From Alphaproteobacteria bacterium (GTDB lineage Bacteria; Pseudomonadota; Alphaproteobacteria; Bin95), in the NCBI GenBank assembly GCA_022827685.1, contig JAJEIH010000144.1, positions 34,408 to 98,407 of the forward strand: a stretch of 64,000 nt of DNA. The letters run 5' to 3'. The translations under genes and the position numbers were made by a program. The notes under the pieces are model-generated. The model was not told the DNA's origin. It was given only the letters and a program-made list of their open reading frames with translations, and ran no database searches. Shown one piece after another: positions 8,231 to 18,335 of this stretch. Every line of letters starts with the position of its first letter. The stretch's first letter is position 1.

Positions 8231-8605
8231 ATGCCGCCTCCAACGGCGTTGCTCGACGCCAATGTTCTTTATCCCGCCGGCCTCCGGGACCTGCTCTTGC
8301 GTCTGGCCGACCGGTACCTGTATGCGCCGCTCTGGAGTGCGGACATCCACGAGGAGTGGATGCGGAGCCTTCTGGCGGACCGACCGGATATCCCGGCCGG
8401 TGCGCTCGAGCGCACCCGTGCGATTATGGACGAGCACTTTCCCGGCGCCGTCGTGACAGGGTACGCCGCCCTCGCCGCGTCGCTCGACCTGCCTGACCCC
8501 GGCGACGCACATGTGCTGGCGGCTGCAATTGAGGGCGGGGCGAGCACCATCGTGACCCGGAACCTGCGGCATTTCCCGTCCGAACGCCTTGCTCCCCGCC
8601 GTTAG
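8231..8605 (+). CDS. PIN-domain toxin
   Basis: A 124-residue protein filling a PIN RNase fold. The acidic metal-binding residues are visible: Asp9 in LLDANVLYP, Glu41/Glu42 in DIHEEW, Asp92 in PDPGDAHVLAAA, and the TRN motif at 109-111 near the end. PIN toxins cleave RNA and arrest growth when their antitoxin is lost. Starting 3 bases after the HTH gene, it is the toxin half of the module. Full length and all key residues suggest it is active. The RNA target is unknown. Confidence 0.85.
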   Translation: MPPPTALLDANVLYPAGLRDLLLRLADRYLYAPLWSADIHEEWMRSLLADRPDIPAGALERTRAIMDEHFPGAVVTGYAALAASLDLPDPGDAHVLAAAIEGGASTIVTRNLRHFPSERLAPRR

Positions 8606-8709
8606 ACGGGCCGCATTTCTTCTCCAACCATGCTGCCGCCTGCCGCCGTTGATCCCCTCCGGCAGGCCCCCTACGCTGTCTTCGACGGGGCATTTCGGGG
8701 CGGCGGATT

Positions 8710-9858
8710 ATGGGCGGTGACATGGATTTCGAGGCTTATCTGGCCGAGGTGGAGGCGTTCACGCGCGAGGAGCTGATCCCGAACGAGGAGCGGGTGGAAG
8801 AGCTGGGCCATGTGCCCGAAGACCTCGTGCGGCGGATTTGCGAGATGCGGCTCTTCGCCATCTCGATCCCGGAGGAGTATGGCGGGCTCGGCCTCACCCA
8901 GGAGCAGCAGGTGCGGCTCACCTTCGCGTTCACGCAGGCCTCGGCCGTGTTCCGCGCCCGCTTCTCGACCACGATCGGGCTCTGCAGCCAGGCGATCCTC
9001 GACTTCGCCACGGAGGCGCAGAAGCGGAAATACCTGCCCGCCATGGCGGAGGGCCGCTGCACCGGCGCCTTCTCGCTGACCGAGCCGGACTACGGCTCCG
9101 ACGCGGCCAATCTCGCGACGACGGCGGTGCGCGACGGCGCGGACTATGTGCTGAACGGCACCAAGCGCTACATCACCAACGCGGCGGACGCCGACATGTT
9201 CCTGGTCATGGCGCGCACGGGCGGCCCGGGCGCGGGCGGCGTCTCGGCCTTCGCGGTCGATGCCGGCACGCCGGGCATCCGCGCGGGCGCGCCCGTCGCC
9301 ATGATGGGGCATAGCGGGTCCCGGGTATCGGAGGTCTATCTGGAGGACTGCCGCGTGCCCGGGGACGCGCTGGTCGGCGGACAGGAGGGGCTCGGGCTCA
9401 AGGCGGCGCTCAGGGGCATCAACCATGCGCGCACCCATGTCGCCGCCACCTGCGTCGGGCAGGCGAAGCGGCTGGTCGGCGAGGCGGTCCGCTATGCCCG
9501 CGGGCGCCGCCAGTTCGGCAAGGCCATCGGCGAGCACCAGCTCGTCCAGGCCATGCTTGCCGACATGCGCGCCGACACCTATGCGGCCGAAGCGATGGTG
9601 CTGGACTGCGCCCGGCGGTTCGAACGGCGCCCGCTGCCCTTCGCGGACATCGCCTGCGCCAAGTATTTCGCCTCCGAGATGGTGAGCCGGGTCGCCGACA
9701 AGGCGGTCCAGATCCTCGGCGGCCAGGGCTATATGGCCGAAAACGCCGTCGCCCGCCTTTACCGCGACACGCGGCTGTTCCGCATCTTCGAGGGCACGTC
9801 GCAGATCCAGCAGCAGCAGATCGCCCGCGCCATGCTGCGCGACGAAGCCGACGCTTAA
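8710..9858 (+). CDS. Acyl-CoA dehydrogenase
   Basis: A 382-residue ACAD. Family landmarks are 'FSLTEPDYGSDAANLATTA', 'GINHARTHVAATCVGQAKRL', 'QILGGQGYMAENAVARLYRD' and 'RIFEGTSQIQQQQIARAML'. The ATG at 8710 follows GGGGCGGCGG; an in-frame ATG at 8722 is an alternative and would remove four residues. It stands alone, downstream of the HTH-PIN pair and upstream of a Usp gene. It is not a close copy of the ACAD at 5721-6896, so the two probably differ in acyl-chain preference. Confidence 0.92.
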   Translation: MGGDMDFEAYLAEVEAFTREELIPNEERVEELGHVPEDLVRRICEMRLFAISIPEEYGGLGLTQEQQVRLTFAFTQASAVFRARFSTTIGLCSQAILDFATEAQKRKYLPAMAEGRCTGAFSLTEPDYGSDAANLATTAVRDGADYVLNGTKRYITNAADADMFLVMARTGGPGAGGVSAFAVDAGTPGIRAGAPVAMMGHSGSRVSEVYLEDCRVPGDALVGGQEGLGLKAALRGINHARTHVAATCVGQAKRLVGEAVRYARGRRQFGKAIGEHQLVQAMLADMRADTYAAEAMVLDCARRFERRPLPFADIACAKYFASEMVSRVADKAVQILGGQGYMAENAVARLYRDTRLFRIFEGTSQIQQQQIARAMLRDEADA

Positions 9859-9930
9859 ATTCCCCGCCCCGGCGCACCATATCGAGGGCATGGGGGCGGC
9901 GGCCGCCGCCCGTTGCCGGAGGGGTGTGAG

Positions 9931-10770
9931 ATGGGTCTCAAGAACATTCTCGTGCATGTGGATGGCAGCGACCGCGCCGGGGAGCGCATTCGCGTGGCCG
10001 CAAGTCTCGCCGGGGCGGATGACGGCCATCTGACCGGCGTCTTCGTTTCTCCGGACCCGCTGATTCCGACCTGGATGGTGGCGGGGATGCCGCCGAGCAC
10101 GCTGGAGGCCGCCGTCGAAAGGGTCCGCGGCGAGGGCGAAGCGGCGCGCGGGCGCTTCCTGGAGATCGCGGAACGGGCCGGCGTCCATGCAGAATGGCGC
10201 ATGGCGTCGGGGTCGGTCAGCCATGTGACGGCGTTGCACGCGCGCTATGCGGACCTCGCCGTGGTCGGCAAGGGCAGCGCGTCGGAGCCGGAGCTCTATC
10301 CCTATCCGGACCTCGCAGCGGACCTCACCATGAGCTGCGGACGCCCGGTCCTGGTGGTGCCCAACTCCGGACGGTTCGACGTGCTGGGCGAGAACATACT
10401 CGTGTGCTGGAACGCCAGCCGCGAGGCCACGCGGGCGGTCAACGACGCCATGCCGCTCCTGCGCCGGGCGGAGAAGGTGGTGGTCCTCTCCGTCAATGCG
10501 CACCGGCCTTCCGGCGGCGACCACGGCGAAATCCCGAGCGCCAATATCGCGCTGCACCTGGCGCGCCACGGCGTGAACGCCGAAGCCGCGAACACCGTCG
10601 CCGACGGCATTGCCGTCTCGGACATCGTGCTCTCGCATGTGAGCGACCGCGGCATCGACCTCATCGTCACGGGCGCCTGGGGCCATTCCCGGATGCGCGA
10701 ATGGGCGTTCGGCGGCGTCACGGCCTCGCTGCTGCGCGACACCACGGTTCCCGCCCTGATGTCGCATTGA
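9931..10770 (+). CDS. Tandem universal stress protein
   Basis: A 279-residue protein made of two Usp domains. The first opens with 'GLKNILVHVDGSDRAGERI' and ends near 'MSCGRPVLVVPNSG'; the second opens with 'VLGENILVCWNASREATRAV' and ends with 'GGVTASLLRDTTVPALMSH'. A 'GAWGHSR' loop in the second domain resembles the ATP-binding GxxGHSR motif of Usp proteins. The ATG at 9931 is preferred over an in-frame TTG at 9913, because GGAGGGG at 9918-9924 is then a proper ribosome-binding site. Role: stress-linked nucleotide binding. Confidence 0.88.
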   Translation: MGLKNILVHVDGSDRAGERIRVAASLAGADDGHLTGVFVSPDPLIPTWMVAGMPPSTLEAAVERVRGEGEAARGRFLEIAERAGVHAEWRMASGSVSHVTALHARYADLAVVGKGSASEPELYPYPDLAADLTMSCGRPVLVVPNSGRFDVLGENILVCWNASREATRAVNDAMPLLRRAEKVVVLSVNAHRPSGGDHGEIPSANIALHLARHGVNAEAANTVADGIAVSDIVLSHVSDRGIDLIVTGAWGHSRMREWAFGGVTASLLRDTTVPALMSH

Positions 10771-10834
10771 AGTCGGACCCTGCCGGGAGTATGAACGGAA
10801 CGAGAAGGACTGCGTTCAAGCGGGGGAGACGGTC

Positions 10835-12100
<1,266 letters not shown>

Positions 12101-12106
12101 AACGTC

Positions 12107-14962
12107 TTAGTCAGGCGGCGAGGAAATCGGGATGCAGTCAGCGCCGGCGAGCGGCACCAGCCCGTTGGGGTGCTTGAAGCGCGTGCTTTCAGCCGACAGT
12201 CGTTGATTGGCAACGACCATAATACTGTCAAAGGTCTTTCTCCGTTCTTCTCTGTCCATGTTTGGTGCCTGTGCCGTCATGACCGGCGAAACAAGCCAAT
12301 GGGAGACGAATGGCGGATTTGCTTCGATTACACCGTTCGAACCGGTGAAGAGCGTCACGAAATCCTCGGTGAGCGGGTCCCCCTGATCGTTTTGCCAGCG
12401 AAGTTTGACCGCAGCCAACGTACCTGGCCCGCCGGCGGAGGAATTCGTCGCAGCGTAAAACCCATCGAATTGCTCAGATTTTGCAAACTCAATCAAATCT
12501 TGAAAGAACGGCGTTTCAAAGTCTAGCAACACAACATCCCGGGCTCTCTGCGCGATGCGTCGGTCGGTCGTGATCCTAACCACCGTTCGCTGCCCAAACT
12601 CAGCGAAGTCCCCCCGCATATTGTCCGGCAGCCGAATCTCCAGAACGCCTCCGTTATAGAGCTCCGATTCTATCTGTATCCCCATGATTGGCAGCATACC
12701 TCGGACGAACAAATCGACATGCTGCATTGTGAAACCAAGTGTTCCGCTAAGCGCATTCGGGTCGTATCCTGCGACATGCGTGAACAACTCGTCCTGTAGC
12801 TCCTTCGCCGATTTCGCGCGCTCCAACGCTTCGTCAATCTGTTCTCGCGTTCGTTCCACTTGCATATCTGTGGCGGACTGGAGTATTGTGGACAGGTCAA
12901 TATTGTCCAATACTTCGCCCAAAATCTCAGCATATAGCCGTTCATTGTATTCAGTACCAACCGGAGTCATATCCTGGACGATTTGAGATACACGCTGAAG
13001 CATCAAGTCAATCACGCCGTTATCGAAGCTATCCTGTGCATGAAGATTGAATACAACAACTGTTTCTGTCTGGCCATATCGGTAGAGGCGGCCAATACGT
13101 TGAACGAGACGCGCTGGGTTCCAAGGAAGATCGTAATTGACCATTACGTGGCAGGATCGATGAAGATTTATGCCTTCTCCACCGGCCTCAGTTGAAATTA
13201 AGAATTGCGAAGACTCGTTAAATGCGTCAATCGCATCGAGTTTTTCATCTAACGTCATCGAACCGTTGATTAGCTCAACTGTCCCCACTTGCTGAAAGCG
13301 ACGCTCGACGGCTTCTTTCAGGTAGGTTTGTGTTGCTCGATATTCAGTAAAGATCACCAGCTTCTTTTTCTCGGATACAAGGGGAGACACGACATCATCT
13401 AAGAATATGCGAAGCTTTTCGTCGTCTGCCTTAGCTTGCTCAGCTGCTTCCAAAAGATCCTCGATAAGGTCCTGCTCAAACTCGAAAAACTGTCCGATTC
13501 TGCTGTCTGTGGAAACGTCGGCCAGATTATCCTGATCGTCGCTGCCCTCTGCCAAATCGTCCAACGTCAGCCGGTCGTGATTCTGCGTCGCCTTGTCGTG
13601 TATGAACTCGCCCGCGAGGCGTTCCAACCGTCGATATAGTGCATGCTCAATCGCCGCGATGCTTGAAGAAGAAAGTTTGCGGTATGTCGTCATAACGAAA
13701 CCAATAGCGCGCCCGGCCATTCCACGGCTATCGCCCGCCCGATATCCGCGCCGTAAATAATCCTGCAACAAGCGTTGAAACCGCCTGGTGTCCTTTGATG
13801 GTGTGACAGCAACACGGTGAATCTGCTGCCCGTGAAAGATAAAGTTACCATCCGTATCCGTGACTTCGCTCTTCCGGTTGCGGAGTATTAACTCGCTCAC
13901 GACTTCAGGATTCGCCGCCAGCGTATGGATTCGTTCGCGTAAATCCGGCCGGACTAGGTCCAGCAGCGCAATGAACCTATCAGCATAACCTTGGTGGGGA
14001 GTGCCACTGAGGAGAAGGAAGGCGTCCGACATGCCGCGCAATGCTTCCGCTAGCCGATAGCGCTCCGTCCGCTCGCCGCTGGCATAGCGCGTCAACTTGT
14101 GGCCTTCGTCGAAGACGACAATGTCCCAACCGGGTGCCTGACGAAACAAGCGGAGATGCTCTTCCCGTTTTGCCATGTCGATAGACACAATGACCTGATC
14201 GTAAAGTTTCCAGTGTTCGCGCTTCTGGATCTGGATATCGCGACCATAGATCATGTAGTGCTGGTCGAACTTATACTGCATCTCATCCTGCCACTGGCGG
14301 GTCAGGCCGGCAGGTGCGACGACAAGCACTCGGCGTGCTTGGCCTTTCCGTTTCATCGCCGCCAGCAGTAGGCCAACCTCAATGGTTTTGCCGAGGCCGA
14401 CATCATCTGCGATCAACCAGTTATAGTTTCCGGAGCTGAGGATACGATGGACAAGCTGAATCTGGTGTGGCAGGGGGTCGACATCGAGCCGATCGAGTGC
14501 TCCAGTCAGGTGATTCCAGTTTTCCAACGCGTGCGCCAGCAGCCGTAACCGTAGTCGCTCAGCGTGGTCGGCGACGCGCGTTTCGGCCCGCTCATAGCGC
14601 AGGCGGACCCCTTTGATCCGGCGGAGGTTTTCATAGGGTAGCCAGACCGAGCGGCCGTCTTCGTCGAGTTGCACCAGAATCTGCTGGCGTCCACCGAGCT
14701 CCCGACGACTAACGACGGTGCCGGTGCCGAGCGGCTTTCGTGTGTTTGAGATAGGCACGTCCTGTACCGCCCAGCCGAGGCTGAACCCGGAGACGAGACG
14801 TTGCGGATCGTACCATTCGGTGTCGCCGTTGCCCCATCGCACCTTCACTTGGTCCCTGGCCTTCCCCGGCCTGCGACCTTCGACCTGACCGGGCACACGC
14901 TGTTCGGCATCCTTACGCATCACCCAGCAACCCACGACCGGAACGAGGCCTTCAGTTACCAT
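12107..14962 (-). CDS. RapA/SNF2-type helicase-like ATPase
   Basis: A 951-residue superfamily 2 ATPase. An N-terminal region (about 1-150) has beta-rich, Tudor/SH3-like segments ('VKVRWGNGDTEWYDPQRLV', 'QILVQLDEDGRSVWLPYENL'). Then come DDVGLGKT (186-193), DEGH (285-288), SGTPHQ (319-324), 'STEAGGEGINL' (590-600) and QRIGRLYRYGQ (621-631), the order and style of RapA and SNF2 remodellers. About 300 C-terminal residues are unassigned. The start at 14962 is chosen because GAGGAAA precedes it; ATGs at 14980 and 14998 also exist. It overlaps the upstream acidic-protein gene by 11 bases. GC content is well below neighbouring genes, so horizontal transfer is likely. Confidence 0.85.
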   Translation of the reverse strand: MVTEGLVPVVGCWVMRKDAEQRVPGQVEGRRPGKARDQVKVRWGNGDTEWYDPQRLVSGFSLGWAVQDVPISNTRKPLGTGTVVSRRELGGRQQILVQLDEDGRSVWLPYENLRRIKGVRLRYERAETRVADHAERLRLRLLAHALENWNHLTGALDRLDVDPLPHQIQLVHRILSSGNYNWLIADDVGLGKTIEVGLLLAAMKRKGQARRVLVVAPAGLTRQWQDEMQYKFDQHYMIYGRDIQIQKREHWKLYDQVIVSIDMAKREEHLRLFRQAPGWDIVVFDEGHKLTRYASGERTERYRLAEALRGMSDAFLLLSGTPHQGYADRFIALLDLVRPDLRERIHTLAANPEVVSELILRNRKSEVTDTDGNFIFHGQQIHRVAVTPSKDTRRFQRLLQDYLRRGYRAGDSRGMAGRAIGFVMTTYRKLSSSSIAAIEHALYRRLERLAGEFIHDKATQNHDRLTLDDLAEGSDDQDNLADVSTDSRIGQFFEFEQDLIEDLLEAAEQAKADDEKLRIFLDDVVSPLVSEKKKLVIFTEYRATQTYLKEAVERRFQQVGTVELINGSMTLDEKLDAIDAFNESSQFLISTEAGGEGINLHRSCHVMVNYDLPWNPARLVQRIGRLYRYGQTETVVVFNLHAQDSFDNGVIDLMLQRVSQIVQDMTPVGTEYNERLYAEILGEVLDNIDLSTILQSATDMQVERTREQIDEALERAKSAKELQDELFTHVAGYDPNALSGTLGFTMQHVDLFVRGMLPIMGIQIESELYNGGVLEIRLPDNMRGDFAEFGQRTVVRITTDRRIAQRARDVVLLDFETPFFQDLIEFAKSEQFDGFYAATNSSAGGPGTLAAVKLRWQNDQGDPLTEDFVTLFTGSNGVIEANPPFVSHWLVSPVMTAQAPNMDREERRKTFDSIMVVANQRLSAESTRFKHPNGLVPLAGADCIPISSPPD

Positions 14963-16184
14963 CGCCGTTTCCTCGGACATTATTTTGAGAGGCGACACCC
15001 GCCGGGCTGTTGGGCTGTTCGCCAGAGGGCAATGGGTGTCCCCAGGCTATGGCGTGGCTCTCCACGTCGCTGAATGCGCTTTCGACTTGGTCCCGGCGGT
15101 CCCCGAACTCGTCGGGCTCGCGCTGCTGCAGGTCGCTCCAACTTGGCACATCCTGAAACGTCTCATCGACGGCCATCACCTTCATTCCTATGAATTGTGG
15201 AAAATTCCGGCACTTGTCGTCGTAGGGGGGCAGACACAGCCATTCATACACCCAAGAATCGTCGATCATGTATTCCGGTGGAAAATCTGATCGTGCCTCG
15301 CAAATCGAACGGGCCAGTTTCCAAGTCAAAGCGGTATCGCCGTTGCGCAAAGTCCTGACACTGCGACCCCATCCGTAGCGGCCGAGCCACCACTCCTGTC
15401 GGTCCTCCCAGATGTCGCGCAGTGCTGCCATGTTGCGCAGTGTCTCGCTGCTAACCCCGCTGTCCACTGCGGCGAGAATGGCGCGGTAGGTCGTGGGGTG
15501 ATTGCGATGCTGGAACAGGTCAATCAGCCAAGGCAAGATTGCATGCCGTTCCCGTTGTGAAGTGAAGGATAGCCGGGAGATGACTTCGGCCGCCTTCTGT
15601 CGCGCGCGCAGTGGCAGGTCAGCAACATCTTCCGGATCATCGTCCCAGACGCTCTGGTGCGCTTCTTCATCGTAGTCGAAGAGCTCGATCTCAATGTCGG
15701 GTCCCGTTTCGAAATAGTTTGCATCGGGATCCTCTGAGTACCCAAGATCTTCCTCTAAATCGTCTTCGTCCCAGTCGTCTCCCTTATCATCGCCGTCGAT
15801 GTCCACGACGGGTGGGTTCTTACTTTCTTCTAGAACTGGCAGTTCTGCACGCGCTTCTTCTTTCTGCTGCGCTTCCGGCTGTTCCGCGAAACCAGAATCA
15901 AGTGGCAGTGGCAGGATAGGCGCCGCGTGTGGTGGAGATTCAGGAACCTCCGGTTCGACGGTTTCCCGCGAGACAAGCCGTTGCTCTGGCGTGTCGTCGT
16001 GCCAAGGATCGAAGATCGCCTCCTCGTCCTCGCTGGTCTGTAGGAAGTCTTCGTTTTCCCATGTTTCAAGCGTGGCGGAGGGAGCCGGTGCGGTGGCGCG
16101 GAACAACGGCAGGCGAAGGCGGCCAAACCAATCCCGGACAAGGGGGCGCCCTGGGTTTTCCTGCTTTGAACCGCGGGAGGTCAC
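14952..16184 (-). CDS. Highly acidic protein of unknown function, helicase partner
   Basis: A 410-residue protein that I do not recognise. Residues about 1-190 are low complexity and very acidic, with runs such as 'DIDGDDKGDDWDEDDLEEDL'. Residues about 190-370 look folded and are Trp- and Arg-rich ('RDIWEDRQEWWLGRYGWGRS', 'DDSWVYEWLCLPPYDDKC'). The start is GTG at 16184, seven bases after ATAGG. The gene overlaps the helicase gene and must be translated with it. An acidic, DNA-mimic-like or protein-docking region next to a helicase suggests a complex or an inhibitor role, but this is only inference. Confidence 0.7.
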   Translation of the reverse strand: MTSRGSKQENPGRPLVRDWFGRLRLPLFRATAPAPSATLETWENEDFLQTSEDEEAIFDPWHDDTPEQRLVSRETVEPEVPESPPHAAPILPLPLDSGFAEQPEAQQKEEARAELPVLEESKNPPVVDIDGDDKGDDWDEDDLEEDLGYSEDPDANYFETGPDIEIELFDYDEEAHQSVWDDDPEDVADLPLRARQKAAEVISRLSFTSQRERHAILPWLIDLFQHRNHPTTYRAILAAVDSGVSSETLRNMAALRDIWEDRQEWWLGRYGWGRSVRTLRNGDTALTWKLARSICEARSDFPPEYMIDDSWVYEWLCLPPYDDKCRNFPQFIGMKVMAVDETFQDVPSWSDLQQREPDEFGDRRDQVESAFSDVESHAIAWGHPLPSGEQPNSPAGVASQNNVRGNGDGN

Positions 16185-16240
16185 AACAAACCTATCCCCC
16201 CAACACTCTCACTGGGTACTCCCCGGACGGCTTCGTCAAA

Positions 16241-16253
16241 CTGTATATATCAG
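16241..16253. promoter_or_regulatory. Palindromic candidate operator upstream of the helicase operon
   Basis: CTGTATATATCAG has perfectly inverted CTG/CAG ends around a TA-rich core. It lies 57 bases upstream of the GTG of the acidic-protein gene in the 205-base gap before the TcuA stop. TA-rich sequence on both sides could supply -10 elements. It is shorter than the Escherichia coli LexA box and does not match the GTTC-N7-GTTC site usual in Alphaproteobacteria, so the binder is unknown. Confidence 0.3.
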
Positions 16254-16389
16254 CAAAATCAATATAGACCGGCAATAGATTTTGGAAATTGCAGCCATTT
16301 CTCGGCTTTAGCCCACCTTATCGTTTACTCACCACGCTACTGCTGCCTCGGCTTGGAATCCCTGCCGGTCGCCGCCGCGTCGTAAGGCG

Positions 16390-17874
16390 CTACCCGCAGG
16401 CATACTCCGCGGCGAAGCGGCCGGCGCGGCGGCCGAACACGCTGCCGGACATGAGGCCGGAGCCGCCCGGATAGTTCTCGAAGAAGAGGCCGCCCACCAG
16501 TTCGCCCGCGGCGTAGAGCCCGTCTATGGGGCGCCCGGAAAGGTCCTGGACCCGGTTCTCGTTGTCGATCTGCAGGCCGCCGAAGGTAAAGGTGATGCCC
16601 GTGGTGGTGACGAAGGCGACATAGGGCGGCCGGTCGATGGGCAGCGCCCAGTTGGTCTTGTCCGGGCTCAGCCCCCCGGTCGAGACGCCGTCCAGCACGG
16701 CGGGGTTGTAGGCGTTGGAGGACCGGCAGGCGGCGTTGTAGTCGCGGACCGTCTTCGCCAGCGCCGCCGGATCGACCTCCAGCCCCGCCGCCAGCTCCTC
16801 GATCGAGTCCGCCTCCACTTTCGTCACCTCGCGGATGCGGTATTCGTCGCGCAGCATGTGGACGGTCTTGGCGTCGAAGATCTGCGCGCACCAGCGGTGC
16901 GGCTGCTCCATGATGGCGCGGCCGAAGCGCACATAGGTGAGGTTGCGGTAGTCCTCGCCCTCGTCGACGAAGCGCTCGCCGTCGAGGTTCACCATGATGC
17001 CGAGCGGGTAGCTGTGCTTCTGGAAATTGTCTCCGACGGCGCGGTCCCCGTAGGGCGGGGCGGAAATGTCCCAGCCGACGGAGTGGCAGCCGGACCAGTT
17101 TCCGTGCGGCCGCGCGCCGGCCTCCAGCGCCATGCGGATGCCGTCGCCGGTATTGTGGCGGGTGCCCCGGACCCGGCAGAGGTCCCAGCCGTGGCCGAGA
17201 TAGCGCGCGCGCATCTCCGGGTTGGCCTCGAACCCGCCGCAGGCCAGCACCACCGAGCCGGTCTCCAGCGCCTCGTAGCCATCCGGCGTGCGCAGCCGGA
17301 GGCCGGTAATGCGCCCGGTGTCGTCCTGCAGGAGGCCGGTGGCGCCGGTCTCGTAGCGGATCTCGATGCCGACCGCCTCGGCCCGGCGCAGCAGGAAATC
17401 GACCAGCCCCGCCCCGCCGCCGACGGCCTCGATGTTCACGCCTCCGTAGAAAACCTGCTTGCCGTCCACCTCGTAGGACTGGCGGCCGAACATCGGCACG
17501 AAGCGCACGCCGTTCTCCCGCAGCCACGCCATGGCCGGGCGCGAGTCGTCGATCAGGGTCCAGGCGAGGTCCTCCTCCGCCTGGTGGCGCGTCACCTTCA
17601 TCAGCGTGTCGTAGAAGAACTGCCGGTCGTGGGTGGGGAGCTCGATGCGCGCCTTCTCCGCTTCCGAGAGGTCGGTCAGCACATCGGCGCAGACGTCCTC
17701 CAGCCCGTCATGGACGAAGCGGAAGCCGCCGGCGGTGAAGAAGGAGTTGCCGCCCCGCTCCTCCTCCGGCGCCTTTTCCAGCACCACCACGCGCGCGCCC
17801 TGCTCGCGCGCCGAAATCGCCGCGCACAAGGCCGCGTTGCCGCAGCCGACGACCGCGACATCCCATGCCGTCAT
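16390..17874 (-). CDS. FAD-dependent dehydrogenase, TcuA-like
   Basis: A 494-residue flavoprotein of the fumarate-reductase/succinate-dehydrogenase family. The N-terminal Rossmann motif is VAVVGCGNAALCAA, the FAD-binding 'GGNSFFTAGGFRFVHDG' follows, and 'YAAGELVGGLFFENYPGGSG' is the C-terminal FAD contact. Overall it most resembles the tricarballylate dehydrogenase TcuA, though 3-ketosteroid dehydrogenase relatives share these motifs. No TcuB or TcuC is adjacent. It follows two MaoC-type genes in the same orientation with a 30-base gap, which argues for a CoA-thioester context. Confidence 0.82.
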   Translation of the reverse strand: MTAWDVAVVGCGNAALCAAISAREQGARVVVLEKAPEEERGGNSFFTAGGFRFVHDGLEDVCADVLTDLSEAEKARIELPTHDRQFFYDTLMKVTRHQAEEDLAWTLIDDSRPAMAWLRENGVRFVPMFGRQSYEVDGKQVFYGGVNIEAVGGGAGLVDFLLRRAEAVGIEIRYETGATGLLQDDTGRITGLRLRTPDGYEALETGSVVLACGGFEANPEMRARYLGHGWDLCRVRGTRHNTGDGIRMALEAGARPHGNWSGCHSVGWDISAPPYGDRAVGDNFQKHSYPLGIMVNLDGERFVDEGEDYRNLTYVRFGRAIMEQPHRWCAQIFDAKTVHMLRDEYRIREVTKVEADSIEELAAGLEVDPAALAKTVRDYNAACRSSNAYNPAVLDGVSTGGLSPDKTNWALPIDRPPYVAFVTTTGITFTFGGLQIDNENRVQDLSGRPIDGLYAAGELVGGLFFENYPGGSGLMSGSVFGRRAGRFAAEYACG

Positions 17875-17904
17875 GGCGTCAGTCCCCCCGGGTCAGGTCT
17901 TCGT

Positions 17905-18321
17905 TCAGTCTTCCAGCAGGCCCGTCGCGGAGCCGAGAACGACCGTCTTGCCGTCCTGGTTCACCGTCTCGATGCCGATCTCCGCCACCGGCCGGCCGTC
18001 CTCGTCGCGGATGTCCTGCACCGTGGCGGTGGCGGTCAGGGTGTCGCCCGGCCAGACCTGGTTGGTGAAGCGCACGCCGTATTTGCGCACGTTCTCCGCC
18101 CCGAACAGGTCGGTGACGAGCGTGCCGGTCATGCCCATGGTCAGCATGCCGTGGGCGAACACGCCCGGATAGCCGGCGGCCTCCTTGCAGTAGAGGTCGT
18201 CGGTATGCAGCGGGTTGTAGTCGCCGCTGGCGCCCGAATACATGACGAGCTGGGTGCGCTTCAGGTCCTCGACCACGACCTTCTCGAAGGTCTGGCCGAC
18301 CGAGATTTCGCTGGCTTTCAT
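17905..18321 (-). CDS. MaoC-like hot-dog dehydratase
   Basis: A 138-residue R-hydratase/MaoC-type protein. The catalytic dyad is visible in 'SGDYNPLHTDDLYCKEAAGY' (Asp34, His39), and 'GVFAHGMLTMGMTG' completes the hydratase motif. These enzymes hydrate enoyl-CoA or related thioesters. The ATG at 18321 is set by homology; the frame is open further upstream through the neighbour. It lies 14 bases after another hot-dog gene, and such pairs often act as a heterodimeric hydratase. Confidence 0.85.
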   Translation of the reverse strand: MKASEISVGQTFEKVVVEDLKRTQLVMYSGASGDYNPLHTDDLYCKEAAGYPGVFAHGMLTMGMTGTLVTDLFGAENVRKYGVRFTNQVWPGDTLTATATVQDIRDEDGRPVAEIGIETVNQDGKTVVLGSATGLLED

Positions 18322-18335
18322 CCTCTGGATTCCCC

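Noticed and set aside
12107..16184. DISARM, Zorya or Dpd system
   Set aside because: Only a helicase is present. No methyltransferase, PLD protein, ZorAB motor, DpdA or preQ0-type DNA-modification genes occur around it. QueA at 32172 is a tRNA enzyme, not part of Dpd.
16241..16253. LexA box
   Set aside because: It is shorter than the enterobacterial SOS box and unlike the alphaproteobacterial GTTC-type site.
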